Part shown: positions 39,491-47,476 of the stretch, piece after piece
Numbering within the stretch: position 1 is the stretch's first letter
Layout of the letters: each line of letters begins with the position of its first letter
Assembly (NCBI RefSeq): GCF_013409425.1
Contig: NZ_JACCAC010000001.1
Location: 558,001-622,000 of the forward strand
DNA length: 64,000 bases
From: Nocardioides perillae
GTDB lineage: Bacteria; Actinomycetota; Actinomycetes; Propionibacteriales; Nocardioidaceae
Direction of reading: 5' to 3'
Translations under genes and position numbers: made by a program
Notes under the pieces: model-generated
The model's database searches: none
What the model saw: only the letters and a program-made list of their open reading frames with translations
What the model was told of the DNA's origin: nothing

Positions 39491-40924
39491 GTGGTGCACG
39501 CCTCGCCCGTGCCCGGCCCGCTCGCCGCGGTCCGGCTCGGCACCCCCACCGGTCGCGCGGTCGTGGCCGCCGCGACCCTCGGCTCCGGCATGACGCTGCT
39601 CGACGGCACGGTGGTCAACGTCGCGCTGCGCGCCATCGGCGAGGACCTCGACGCCGGGGTGCGGGCGCTGCAGTGGACCACCAACGGCTACCTGCTCACC
39701 CTCGCGGCGCTGATCCTGCTCGGCGGCTCGCTGGGCGACCGCTTCGGCCGCCGCCGGGTCTTCGTGGTCGGCACCGTGCTCTTCGCCGTCGCCTCCCTGC
39801 TCTGCGGCCTCGCGCCCGACGTGTGGACGTTGGTGGCCGCCCGGGCGCTGCAGGGCGTCGGCGCCGCGCTGCTGGCCCCCGGCAGCCTGGCGATGCTGCA
39901 GGCCGCCTTCCGCGCCGAGGACCGCGCCCGCGCGATCGGCCTCTGGTCGGGCCTCGGCAGCATCGCCGCGGCGGTCGGGCCGTTCGTCGGCGGGTTGCTG
40001 GTCGACCAGCTCTCGTGGCGCTGGATCTTCCTGGTCAACCTGCCCCTCGCGGCTGCCACCGTGCTGCTGGCGCGGCACGTGCCGGAGACCCGCGACGCCG
40101 AGCGGGCCCGGGGCGCCGACGTGCCCGGCGCGGCGCTGGCGACGCTCGCGCTCGCCGCCACGACGTACGCCCTCGTCGAGGTCGGCTCGTCGGCCTCGGC
40201 GCTGGCGGCGGTCGTGGGCCTGGTGGCCGGGGCCGCCTTCGTGGTCGCGGAGCGGCGGGCCCGGCAGCCGATGCTGCCGCTCGGGCTCTTCGGTGACCGC
40301 ACCTTCTCGGCGGCCAACGCGATGACGCTGCTCGTCTACGCCGCGCTCGGCGCCGTGCTGTTCTTCCTGGTGCTGCAGCTGCAGACGGTCGCCGGGTGGA
40401 GCGCGCTCGAGGCGGGCCTGGCGACGCTGCCGATCACCGTCTGCATGCTGCTGCTCGCCGCCCGCGGTGGGGCGCTCGCCACCCGCATCGGCCCGCGGGT
40501 GCCGCTCACGGCGGGGCCGCTGGTGATGGCCGGGGGCGTGCTGCTGCTGCGGGCGGCGGGTGCGGAGACGTCGTACGTGCGCGACGTGCTGCCGGGCCTC
40601 ACCGTCTTCGGTCTCGGGCTGGCGCTCATGGTCGCGCCGCTGACCGCGACCGTGCTCGCGGCCGCGCCCGACCGGCACGCCGGCGTCGCCAGCGGCGTCA
40701 GCAACGCGGTCGCGCGGGCCGGCACCCTGCTCGCGGTGGCCGCGCTGCCACCGCTCGTCGGTCTCAGCGGCGCCGACTACGCGCGCCCGGAGGTGATGGA
40801 CGCGGGCTACGACGCCGCGCTGCTCGCCTGCGCCGGTCTGCTGGCGGCGGGTGCGGTCGTCTCGTGGATCGGCGTCCGCGACGTGCTGGCCCCGCCTACC
40901 CTGGAGCGCGGAGGTCCCGCCTGA
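39491..40924 (+). CDS. MFS drug exporter, DHA2 (EmrB/QacA) family
   Basis: A 477-residue carrier with about 14 transmembrane helices. The motif after helix 1 is LDGTVVNVALRAI, motif A is GDRFGRRRVFVVG, and motif C-like WSGLGSIAAAVGPFVGGLL marks proton-driven drug antiporters. It is divergent from the ferritin-like gene (58 bp). Its stop overlaps the next lipoprotein start (TGATG), so the two genes are linked. The substrate is unknown. Confidence 0.92.
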   Translation: MVHASPVPGPLAAVRLGTPTGRAVVAAATLGSGMTLLDGTVVNVALRAIGEDLDAGVRALQWTTNGYLLTLAALILLGGSLGDRFGRRRVFVVGTVLFAVASLLCGLAPDVWTLVAARALQGVGAALLAPGSLAMLQAAFRAEDRARAIGLWSGLGSIAAAVGPFVGGLLVDQLSWRWIFLVNLPLAAATVLLARHVPETRDAERARGADVPGAALATLALAATTYALVEVGSSASALAAVVGLVAGAAFVVAERRARQPMLPLGLFGDRTFSAANAMTLLVYAALGAVLFFLVLQLQTVAGWSALEAGLATLPITVCMLLLAARGGALATRIGPRVPLTAGPLVMAGGVLLLRAAGAETSYVRDVLPGLTVFGLGLALMVAPLTATVLAAAPDRHAGVASGVSNAVARAGTLLAVAALPPLVGLSGADYARPEVMDAGYDAALLACAGLLAAGAVVSWIGVRDVLAPPTLERGGPA

Positions 40925-42198
40925 TGCACCGCTCGCCCGCCGCCCGCCTGCGGCTCGCCGCGCTGGCCGCTGCGCCCTGCCTGGCGCTCGCCGCCTGCGG
41001 CGGCGGGGGCAGCGCCGTCGACGGCTCGCCGACGGCGGCAGCGTCCCCCGGCGGTTCGTCGGCCCCCACGGGCTCCGCGTCGGCGGGGGCGGCGCCCGGG
41101 TCGACGCCGGGGGAGCCGTCGGGGTCGCCGGTCGCGGTGGCCGACCCCGAGCACGCCGTGCCCGACCCCGGCCCGCTGCGCGACCCCCTGCTGCCGGCCG
41201 ACCTGCTGGTCTACGCCCAGGAGCCGCTGAGCGACGAGGTGGTCGACCGGGTCGAGGCACTCCCCGGCGTCGAGGCCGTCGAGCGGCTCTCGATCGGGCA
41301 GGTCGCGGTCGAGGACCAGGTGCTCGACGTCGCGGTGGTCGACCCCGCGTCCTACCGCCGCTTCACCCCCGTCAACTCCGCCCAGCTCACCGACATCTGG
41401 ACCCGCGTCGCCGGCGGCGAGCTCGCGATCCTGCCGGGTCTGGGCAAGCGGCTGCAGGACGAGGCGGGCTACCTGCGGCTGGGCAACGCCGAGGACGCGC
41501 CGCAGCTGCACATCGGCGCCTACGCCCCCCAGGTGCCGCAGGTCGACGCCGTCGTCAACGAGACCTGGCGCGACGAGCTCGGCATGCCCGAGGGCAACGC
41601 CCTGCTCGTCTCCACCGGCATGACCGCACCGCAGGCCGTGCAGGGGAAGGTCGACCGTGCCGTCGGCGGCGAGGCGTCGGTGCAGGCGCTCGACGTCGTC
41701 GCCCGCTTCGGCCTCGACCCCGACGTCCAGCAGACCGCCTACCTCACCGGCGGGTCGGTCGCCGAGGCCGTCGGCACCTTCTCCTACCGGGTCCTGGGCG
41801 GCGGGCGCATCCAGCCCGACGCCGGCTGGGTCGCGGCCAACATCCGCACCGAGGTCGTGCCGATCCTCGGCCGCGTGACCTGCCACCGGGTGATGCTGCC
41901 GCAGTTCCGCGCCGCGCTCGCCGAGATCGTGTCGCGCGGCCTGGCCGACGAGATCGTGCCGGGGCAGTACGCCGGCTGCTACTACCCCCGCTTCATCGCC
42001 GGCTCCACCCAGCTCTCCCTGCACTCGTGGGGCATCGCCTTCGACGTCAACGTGCCCGGCAACCTGCGCGGCACCGTCGGCGACATCGACCGCGACGTCG
42101 TCGCGATCTTCCAGAAGTGGGGCTTCGCCTGGGGCGGCGACTGGTCCTACACCGACCCCATGCACTTCGAGCTGGCGCGGCTGGTCGAGCCGCGCTGA
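40924..42198 (+). CDS. Lipoprotein with C-terminal M15-type D-Ala-D-Ala carboxypeptidase domain
   Basis: A 424-residue protein. The signal peptide ends in a lipobox (LALAACGGGG, Cys near 25), followed by a Gly/Ser/Pro linker to about residue 65. The middle region (DEVVDRVEALPGVEAVERLS) is unrecognised. The C-terminal domain has the M15 zinc peptidase motifs SLHSWGIAFDVN (His and Asp ligands) and SYTDPMHFEL (second His). These enzymes trim peptidoglycan stem peptides. It is translationally coupled to the MFS exporter. The long middle domain makes it bigger than typical M15 proteins. Confidence 0.85.
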   Translation: MHRSPAARLRLAALAAAPCLALAACGGGGSAVDGSPTAAASPGGSSAPTGSASAGAAPGSTPGEPSGSPVAVADPEHAVPDPGPLRDPLLPADLLVYAQEPLSDEVVDRVEALPGVEAVERLSIGQVAVEDQVLDVAVVDPASYRRFTPVNSAQLTDIWTRVAGGELAILPGLGKRLQDEAGYLRLGNAEDAPQLHIGAYAPQVPQVDAVVNETWRDELGMPEGNALLVSTGMTAPQAVQGKVDRAVGGEASVQALDVVARFGLDPDVQQTAYLTGGSVAEAVGTFSYRVLGGGRIQPDAGWVAANIRTEVVPILGRVTCHRVMLPQFRAALAEIVSRGLADEIVPGQYAGCYYPRFIAGSTQLSLHSWGIAFDVNVPGNLRGTVGDIDRDVVAIFQKWGFAWGGDWSYTDPMHFELARLVEPR

Positions 42199-42256
42199 GC
42201 CGTCTGGCGGGGTCGGCCTGCCGGCGTACGCCCTGCTCTCGGCCCGGCCCCTGGCG

Positions 42257-43210
42257 TCACGAGGAGGTCGGGGCGGTGCGGGCGGCGACCTCGGCGGCGA
42301 CGAGGGCCATGGTGCGGCGCGCGCGCACCAGGTCGGCGGAGAGGAAGTAGTGGTCGGCGTGGGGGGTGACGTCGTGCACGACCGGTACGCCGGCCTCCCG
42401 CAGCCGGGCGGCGTAGGCGTCGCCGTCGCGCCGCAGGACGTCGCGCTCGGCCGTCAGGACGACGGCCGGGGGGAGGCCCGCCAGGTCGGGCGCGAGCAGC
42501 GGTGAGGCGTAGGGCTCGCCGCGCCGGGACGCGTCCGCGAAGTAGGTGCGGCGCACCAGCTGCCGCAGCGACGGGCTGACCATCCCCGCGTCGCGCGGGT
42601 CGGGCTCGGTGACGAGGTCGAGCGCGGGCACGCCCAGCACCTGCAGGACCGGGCGGAAGGATCCGGTGTCGCGCGCCATCAAGGCCACCGCCGCCGCGAC
42701 CTGCCCCCCGGAGGAGAAGCCGCCGACCGCGACGCGCTCCGGGTCCACGCCCAGGTCGGCCGCGCCGGCCCCGGCCACCCAGGCCGCGACGTCGTGCGCC
42801 TCCTCCTGCGCGACCGGGTAGCGCACCTGCGGGGCGACCCTGAAGTCGACGTTGACGACCACGACACCCGCCTCGGCCGCCAGGTAGCGGCACCAGAAGT
42901 CGTCCATCCGCGGGTGGCGCATCAGCCACGCCCCGCCGTGGCAGTGGACGTAGGCCCCCGCGAGCCCCGCCGGCCCGCCGTCCGAGCGTGGCCGGCCGGC
43001 GGCGTACACGTGGGCGGGGACGCGGCCGTGGCGCGTGCGCACCCGCACCCGGCGCGGCCGGGGCAGGTCGGAGCCGGCGAACCGCAGCTCCTCGCCGTAG
43101 CGGACGGTCAGCGGAGCGGTCGCCTGCATCAGCCGGACCTGCAGCCAGTCGGTGGGTCGCACGGAGGGTCTTCGACGCCGGTCGACAGAAAGATCGGCCG
43201 GACTATTCAC
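42257..43210 (-). CDS. HSL-family alpha/beta hydrolase (esterase/lipase)
   Basis: A 317-residue hydrolase. The oxyanion HGG motif is AYVHCHGGAWLM (near 90), the nucleophile elbow VGGFSSGGQVAAA (GFSSG, Ser near 166), the acid region VLTAERDVLRRDGDAYA (Asp) and the catalytic His in TPHADHYFL. It belongs to the hormone-sensitive lipase family, which cleaves short to medium acyl esters. The GTG at 43210 is the longest start; the protein could begin later, near the WLQVRLMQA segment. It is divergent from the PadR gene and may share its operator. Confidence 0.87.
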   Translation of the reverse strand: MNSPADLSVDRRRRPSVRPTDWLQVRLMQATAPLTVRYGEELRFAGSDLPRPRRVRVRTRHGRVPAHVYAAGRPRSDGGPAGLAGAYVHCHGGAWLMRHPRMDDFWCRYLAAEAGVVVVNVDFRVAPQVRYPVAQEEAHDVAAWVAGAGAADLGVDPERVAVGGFSSGGQVAAAVALMARDTGSFRPVLQVLGVPALDLVTEPDPRDAGMVSPSLRQLVRRTYFADASRRGEPYASPLLAPDLAGLPPAVVLTAERDVLRRDGDAYAARLREAGVPVVHDVTPHADHYFLSADLVRARRTMALVAAEVAARTAPTSS

Positions 43211-43241
43211 AGGGTGTAGTCACCTGGTGCACAGTGGGGGC

Positions 43242-43757
43242 ATGTCCCTCGGTCGCGTGCTCCTCGGCGTCCTCGTCGACGGTCCCGCGCACGGCTACGA
43301 CCTGAAGCGGGCGCACGACGAGCGCTTCCCGGCGGCCAGGCCGCTGGCCTTCGGGCAGGTCTACGCGACGCTCGCGCGCCTCGAGCGCGACGGGCTCGTC
43401 GAGGTCGCCGGCACCGAGCAGGCGGGCGGGCCCGAGCGCACGACGTACGCCGTGACGGAGGCGGGTCGCGCGGCCCTGGCCGACTGGCTGCGGGAGCCGG
43501 AGACGCCGGGGCCCTACGCCGCCGACGCGCTGGTGCGCAAGACCGTCACCGCGCTGCACGCGGGCGGCGACGCGCTGGCCTTCCTCGACCGCCAGCGGGC
43601 GGTCCACCTCGACGCGATGCGGTCGCTGACCCGCGCCCGACGCGACGGCGAGGGGCCGCCCGACGTCGCGACCCGCATCGCGCTCGACCACACCATCGCG
43701 CACCTCGACGCCGACCTCCGGTGGCTCGAGGAGACCCGGGAGAGGATCGGCCGATGA
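43242..43757 (+). CDS. PadR family transcriptional regulator
   Basis: A 171-residue protein. The N-terminal winged helix is LLGVLVDGPAHGYDLKRAHDERF with GQVYATLARLERDGLVEVAG and the wing ERTTYAVTEAGRAAL. The C-terminal half forms the long dimer helices (LDRQRAVHLDAMRSLTRAR). It overlaps the ABC ATPase start (ATGA). PadR proteins next to ABC exporters usually repress them until a drug or antimicrobial binds. The 31-bp gap to the divergent esterase contains GTAGTCACCTGGTGCAC, a candidate site. Confidence 0.92.
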   Translation: MSLGRVLLGVLVDGPAHGYDLKRAHDERFPAARPLAFGQVYATLARLERDGLVEVAGTEQAGGPERTTYAVTEAGRAALADWLREPETPGPYAADALVRKTVTALHAGGDALAFLDRQRAVHLDAMRSLTRARRDGEGPPDVATRIALDHTIAHLDADLRWLEETRERIGR

Positions 43758-44464
43758 CGCAGACCCAGCAGGGACAGCCGAGCGGGGTGCTGCTCGAGGG
43801 CCGCGGCCTGCACAAGGCGTACGCCGCGTCCCCCGCGCTCACCGGCGCCTCGCTCGCCGTCCGGTCAGGCGAGGTGGTCGCCGTGACCGGTGCCTCGGGC
43901 AGCGGGAAGTCGACGCTGCTGCTGTGCCTCGCCGGCGTGGTGCGGCCCGACGCGGGCGTCGTCACCTTCGGCGGCCGTCGGCTCGACGACCTCGACGACG
44001 ACGCCCGCACCCGGATGCGGCGCTCGTCGATCGGGCTGGTGCTGCAGTTCGGCCAGCTCGTGCCCGAGCTCAGCGCGGTCGAGAACGTCGGCCTCCCGCT
44101 CCTCCTCGACGGCGTGGCGCGCCGCGAGGCCGCCTCGGCGGCCCGGCACTGGCTGGACCGGCTCGGCGTGGCCGACGTCGCCGACGCCCGGCCGGCGCAG
44201 ATGTCGGGCGGGCAGGCGCAGCGCGTCGCGATCGCCCGGGCACTCGTCACCTCGCCGCGGGTCGTCCTCGCCGACGAGCCGACCGGCGCGCTCGACACCG
44301 TGACCGCCGAGCGGACGCTCGACGTGCTCGTCGAGGCGACGCGGGAGACCGGAGCCGCGCTGGTCGTCGTCACCCACGACAACCGGGTGGCCGCGGCCGC
44401 CGAGCGCGAGGTCGTGCTGCGCGACGGCGCGACGGTCGGCGCCGACCTGGGCGCCCGGCCGTGA
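43754..44464 (+). CDS. ABC transporter ATP-binding protein
   Basis: A 236-residue ATPase of the LolD/MacB-like class. Walker A is VTGASGSGKSTLL (about 46-58), the Q-loop VLQFGQLVPELSAVENV, the signature MSGGQAQRVAIARAL (near 150) and Walker B VVLADEPTGALD; the H-loop is VVTHDNRV. It energises export by the FtsX-like permease that follows with a GTGA overlap. It is controlled by the PadR gene in front of it. Confidence 0.94.
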   Translation: MTQTQQGQPSGVLLEGRGLHKAYAASPALTGASLAVRSGEVVAVTGASGSGKSTLLLCLAGVVRPDAGVVTFGGRRLDDLDDDARTRMRRSSIGLVLQFGQLVPELSAVENVGLPLLLDGVARREAASAARHWLDRLGVADVADARPAQMSGGQAQRVAIARALVTSPRVVLADEPTGALDTVTAERTLDVLVEATRETGAALVVVTHDNRVAAAAEREVVLRDGATVGADLGARP

Positions 44465-45798
44465 GGCCGCTGTGGCGGGTCGGCCTCGACGCGGTCGGGC
44501 GCGGTCGCGCGTCGCTGGTCCTGGCGTGCACGGCGGTCGTGTCGGGGCTGCTCCTGGTGGGGGCGTCGATCGTGCAGCTGAGCCTGGTCGACCGCGGCGA
44601 CCGCGGGTCCTACGAGTCCGGGATGCTCGGCGTGGTCGCCGACCCGAGCCTGCGTCCGGGCGTGCTCTTCGGCATCGCGCTCGCCTGCCTGCCGCTGCTG
44701 CTCCTGCTCGACCAGGCCGTCCGCCTCGGCTCGGCCGACCGACGCCGCCGGGTGGCGGCGCTGCGCGTGGCCGGGGCCACCCGGCGCGACCTCGGTCGCC
44801 TCGGCGCGGTCGAGGTCGGGGTGCCGGCCGTGGCGGGCGCGCTGCTCGGCGTCGTGGTCTGGGCGGTTCTGCGGCAGGTGCTGGGGGTGGCGCTGCTCGA
44901 GCGCCAGGCGGCCCTGGTGCCGGTCACGGTCGGCCCGGGCCCGTGGGTCCCGGTCGTCGTCGGCGTCCTCGCGGCCTACGGCCTGCTCGTCGGCCGCCGC
45001 GCCGGTCGCCGTGCCGCGACCACCGACGGGCTGGGCGAGGCGGGCGGGCCACGGGGGCTCGCCCGCCCGCCGCGGCCGTGGGGGCTGCTGCCGCTCGGCG
45101 TCGGTGTCGCCCTGCTGTGGGGGCTCGCCACCGGGGGCGGCGCACCCGGCGACGACGCCCTGACGCTGCTGGCCGTGGCTGCGATCGCGGCCGGCATGGT
45201 GCTCCTCGCGCCAGCGGTCGCGCACGCGGTCGCCGGGCTGGTCGCCCGTCGGGCCCGGGGTGCGACGGCGTTGCTGGCGTCGCGGCGGCTCCAGGTCGAT
45301 GCGCGGCCAGCGGGTCGGGCAGCCGCCGCCGTCGGAGCCGTAGCGCTGGCGCTGGGGGTCGTGGGTGGTTTCGTGCCCGACGTGTGGGGCGTCGACTCCT
45401 ACGACCGCGGCTTCTACCTGGCGCCCGCCCTGCTCGCCGCGATCCTGGCAGCGGGCCTGGTGGCCGCCTCGCTGGCCGTGCACACGACCGAGACGGTGCT
45501 CGACCGACAGCGGGAGCTCGCCACGCTGGTCGCGACCGGTGTCCCGGCTGCGGTGGTCTCGCGCTCGCAGCGGCTCGAGTGCCTGATGGCCACGGTGCCG
45601 ATGGCCCTGCTCGGCGCGCTGCTCGGCGGAGTGGGCTTCGCCGCGATGGCCGACACGGGGCTCGGAGGCTACGTCGGCGCGGTCGTCGGCACGCTCGTCG
45701 CGCTCACCGTCGTCGCCGGTGCGGTCACGCTCGCTACCGCCCTGCTGCGCCCCTGGGTCGAGGCCGCGCTGCAGCCCGACGCCCTGCGCACGGCCTAG
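44461..45798 (+). CDS. FtsX-like ABC transporter permease
   Basis: A 445-residue membrane protein with about eight to ten hydrophobic helices. An N-terminal helix (residues 19-40) is followed by two FtsX-type modules with the cytosolic RVAALRVAGATRRDLGRLGAVEVG and ELATLVATGVPAAVVSRSQRLE stretches that touch the ATPase. The GTG at 44461 overlaps the ATPase stop. With PadR and the ATPase it makes a complete three-gene exporter operon; an antimicrobial peptide or lipid is a usual substrate for this class. Confidence 0.88.
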   Translation: MRPLWRVGLDAVGRGRASLVLACTAVVSGLLLVGASIVQLSLVDRGDRGSYESGMLGVVADPSLRPGVLFGIALACLPLLLLLDQAVRLGSADRRRRVAALRVAGATRRDLGRLGAVEVGVPAVAGALLGVVVWAVLRQVLGVALLERQAALVPVTVGPGPWVPVVVGVLAAYGLLVGRRAGRRAATTDGLGEAGGPRGLARPPRPWGLLPLGVGVALLWGLATGGGAPGDDALTLLAVAAIAAGMVLLAPAVAHAVAGLVARRARGATALLASRRLQVDARPAGRAAAAVGAVALALGVVGGFVPDVWGVDSYDRGFYLAPALLAAILAAGLVAASLAVHTTETVLDRQRELATLVATGVPAAVVSRSQRLECLMATVPMALLGALLGGVGFAAMADTGLGGYVGAVVGTLVALTVVAGAVTLATALLRPWVEAALQPDALRTA

Positions 45799-45839
45799 CC
45801 GCCCGGCGTACTGCTGGGGGTGCCGGGGGTGCCGGGGAG

Positions 45840-45901
45840 CGCAATGGTGCGGGACCGCACTGTGGAACCCGCCGGTGACCGTCGTGACCAGCACGGTTGC
45901 G
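45840..45901 (+). repeat. CAATTG-type ~62-bp palindromic repeat, copy C (decayed ends)
   Basis: A 62-bp element beginning CGCAATGGTGC and ending GCACGGTTGCG; its interior CACTGTGGAACCCGCCGGTG is nearly the same as copy B1. The terminal CAATTG cores have single-base changes. It lies between the permease stop and the convergent gene at 45987. Confidence 0.75.
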
Positions 45902-45986
45902 CCCAGAACGACACCCGGCCGGCCCCGCACGCTGACCGGGACACGAGCCGTACGCCGCACCGCACGCCAGCCGGGACAGCGGCGGG

Positions 45987-46409
45987 TCAGAGGTGGTCGG
46001 GCACCGTGATGGCGTCGGGGTCCTGGCGCACCGGCATGGCGGCGACGGCCGCGCGGGTGAGGGCGACGGTGGTCTGCAGCAGCGCCTGCTGCTTCTTCGC
46101 CGACAGCGACTCCCACGCGTCGGGGTCGCGGGAGCCGACCAGCGCGCGGGCGCCGGCGACGGCCGCCTCGGCGTACTCCTCGTCGCTGAACTGCGGCGGC
46201 GCTCCCACGGTGGGGCGGTCAGGCAGCGCGATGAGCACGGGCAGCACGACCTCGCCGGCGGCGGCGCGGCGCTGGTACTTCTGCCCGGGGGTCATCGCCT
46301 CCCACTCGTCGTCGGCCGACCCGCGCTTCCACGGCGGCCGGGTCGCGGCGTAGAGCTCCTTGCCCACCGCGTCCACGGCGACGGTCATCTCGCGCTCGGT
46401 GAACCTCAC
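45987..46409 (-). CDS. Conserved hypothetical protein
   Basis: A 140-residue, mostly helical, soluble protein with RFTEREMTVAVDAVGKELYAA at the N-terminus, WKRGSADDEWEAMTPGQKYQRR, and a C-terminal helix pair (WESLSAKKQQALLQTTVALTRAA). I do not recognise a characterised family. The GTG at 46409 lies 37 bp from the divergent quinone reductase start. Good codon bias supports that it is real. Confidence 0.65.
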   Translation of the reverse strand: MRFTEREMTVAVDAVGKELYAATRPPWKRGSADDEWEAMTPGQKYQRRAAAGEVVLPVLIALPDRPTVGAPPQFSDEEYAEAAVAGARALVGSRDPDAWESLSAKKQQALLQTTVALTRAAVAAMPVRQDPDAITVPDHL

Positions 46410-46446
46410 CGGCCCCAGTCTGCCGCACCTCGCTAGCCTCCCTCCC

Positions 46447-47412
46447 ATGCGCGCCGTCCAGGTCACGTCCCCCACCGGCCCCCGCGACCTCGAGGTCCGC
46501 GACGTCGAGGAGCCGACGCCCGGCCCCGACGACGTGCTGGTCGAGGTGCACAGCGTCGGCACCTCCTTCCCCGACCTGCTGCTGAGCAAGGGGGAGTACC
46601 AGCTGAAGCCCGAGCCGCCGTTCACGCTGGGCGTCGACTTCGCCGGCACGGTGGTGAGCGGGCCCGACGGCTTCGAGCCGGGCCAGCGCGTGGTCGGCGT
46701 GCTGCCCTACGGCGGCGCCGCCGAGCGCGTGGTGGTGCCCCGGATCTTCTGCTTCCCGCTGCCTGACCGCCTCTCCTTCGACGAGGGCGCGGCCATCCCG
46801 ATGAACTACCTCACCGCCCACTTCGCGCTCGCGGAGCGCGGCGGCCTGCGCTCCGGCGAGACCGTGCTGGTCCACGGCGCGGCCGGCGGCGTCGGCACGG
46901 CCACGATCCAGGTCGCGAAGGGCATGGGCGCCCGCGCGATCGCGGTGTGCTCCACCGAGGAGAAGCGCCAGGTCGCGCTCGCCGCCGGCGCCGACGAGGC
47001 CGTGCTGCTCGACGGCTTCAAGGACGCGGTGGCCGCCCTGACCGAGGGCCGCGGCGTCGACGTCGTGCTCGACGTGGTCGGGGGCGACGCCTTCACCGAC
47101 TCGCTCCGCTCGCTCGCGCCGCAGGGGCGGCTGCTGGTCGTCGGCTTCGCTGCCGGGCAGGGCATCCCGGAGGTCAAGGTCAACCGGCTGCTGCTCAACA
47201 ACGTCGACGTCCGCGGGGTCGGCTGGGGTGCCTACGCGATGGTGCGCCCCGGCTACATGCTCGAGCAGTGGCAGGCCCTGCTCCCGCTGCTCGAGGACGG
47301 CACGATCGCCCCGCCGGTCGGGGCCACCTACGCCTTCGAGGACTTCGGCCAGGCCCTCGTCGACCTCGAGGAGCGCCGCGCGCTCGGCAAGCTCGTCGTC
47401 CGGGTGCGCTGA
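46447..47412 (+). CDS. NADPH:quinone oxidoreductase (zinc-independent MDR family)
   Basis: A 321-residue medium-chain dehydrogenase/reductase. The GroES-like half contains VDFAGTVVSGPDGFEPGQRV. The cofactor domain has the quinone reductase motif VLVHGAAGGVGTATIQVAKG (near 139) and GVDVVLDVVGGDAF. Structural zinc ligands of classical alcohol dehydrogenases are absent, as in quinone reductases. It reduces quinones or enoyl compounds with NADPH. The ATG at 46447 begins the first strand. Confidence 0.92.
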   Translation: MRAVQVTSPTGPRDLEVRDVEEPTPGPDDVLVEVHSVGTSFPDLLLSKGEYQLKPEPPFTLGVDFAGTVVSGPDGFEPGQRVVGVLPYGGAAERVVVPRIFCFPLPDRLSFDEGAAIPMNYLTAHFALAERGGLRSGETVLVHGAAGGVGTATIQVAKGMGARAIAVCSTEEKRQVALAAGADEAVLLDGFKDAVAALTEGRGVDVVLDVVGGDAFTDSLRSLAPQGRLLVVGFAAGQGIPEVKVNRLLLNNVDVRGVGWGAYAMVRPGYMLEQWQALLPLLEDGTIAPPVGATYAFEDFGQALVDLEERRALGKLVVRVR

Positions 47413-47476
47413 CCGCGATCCTCAAGGTCTCCCGAATCACCCGCCGCACGCCGGTCGGGCGGCGTAGCGTCGACCG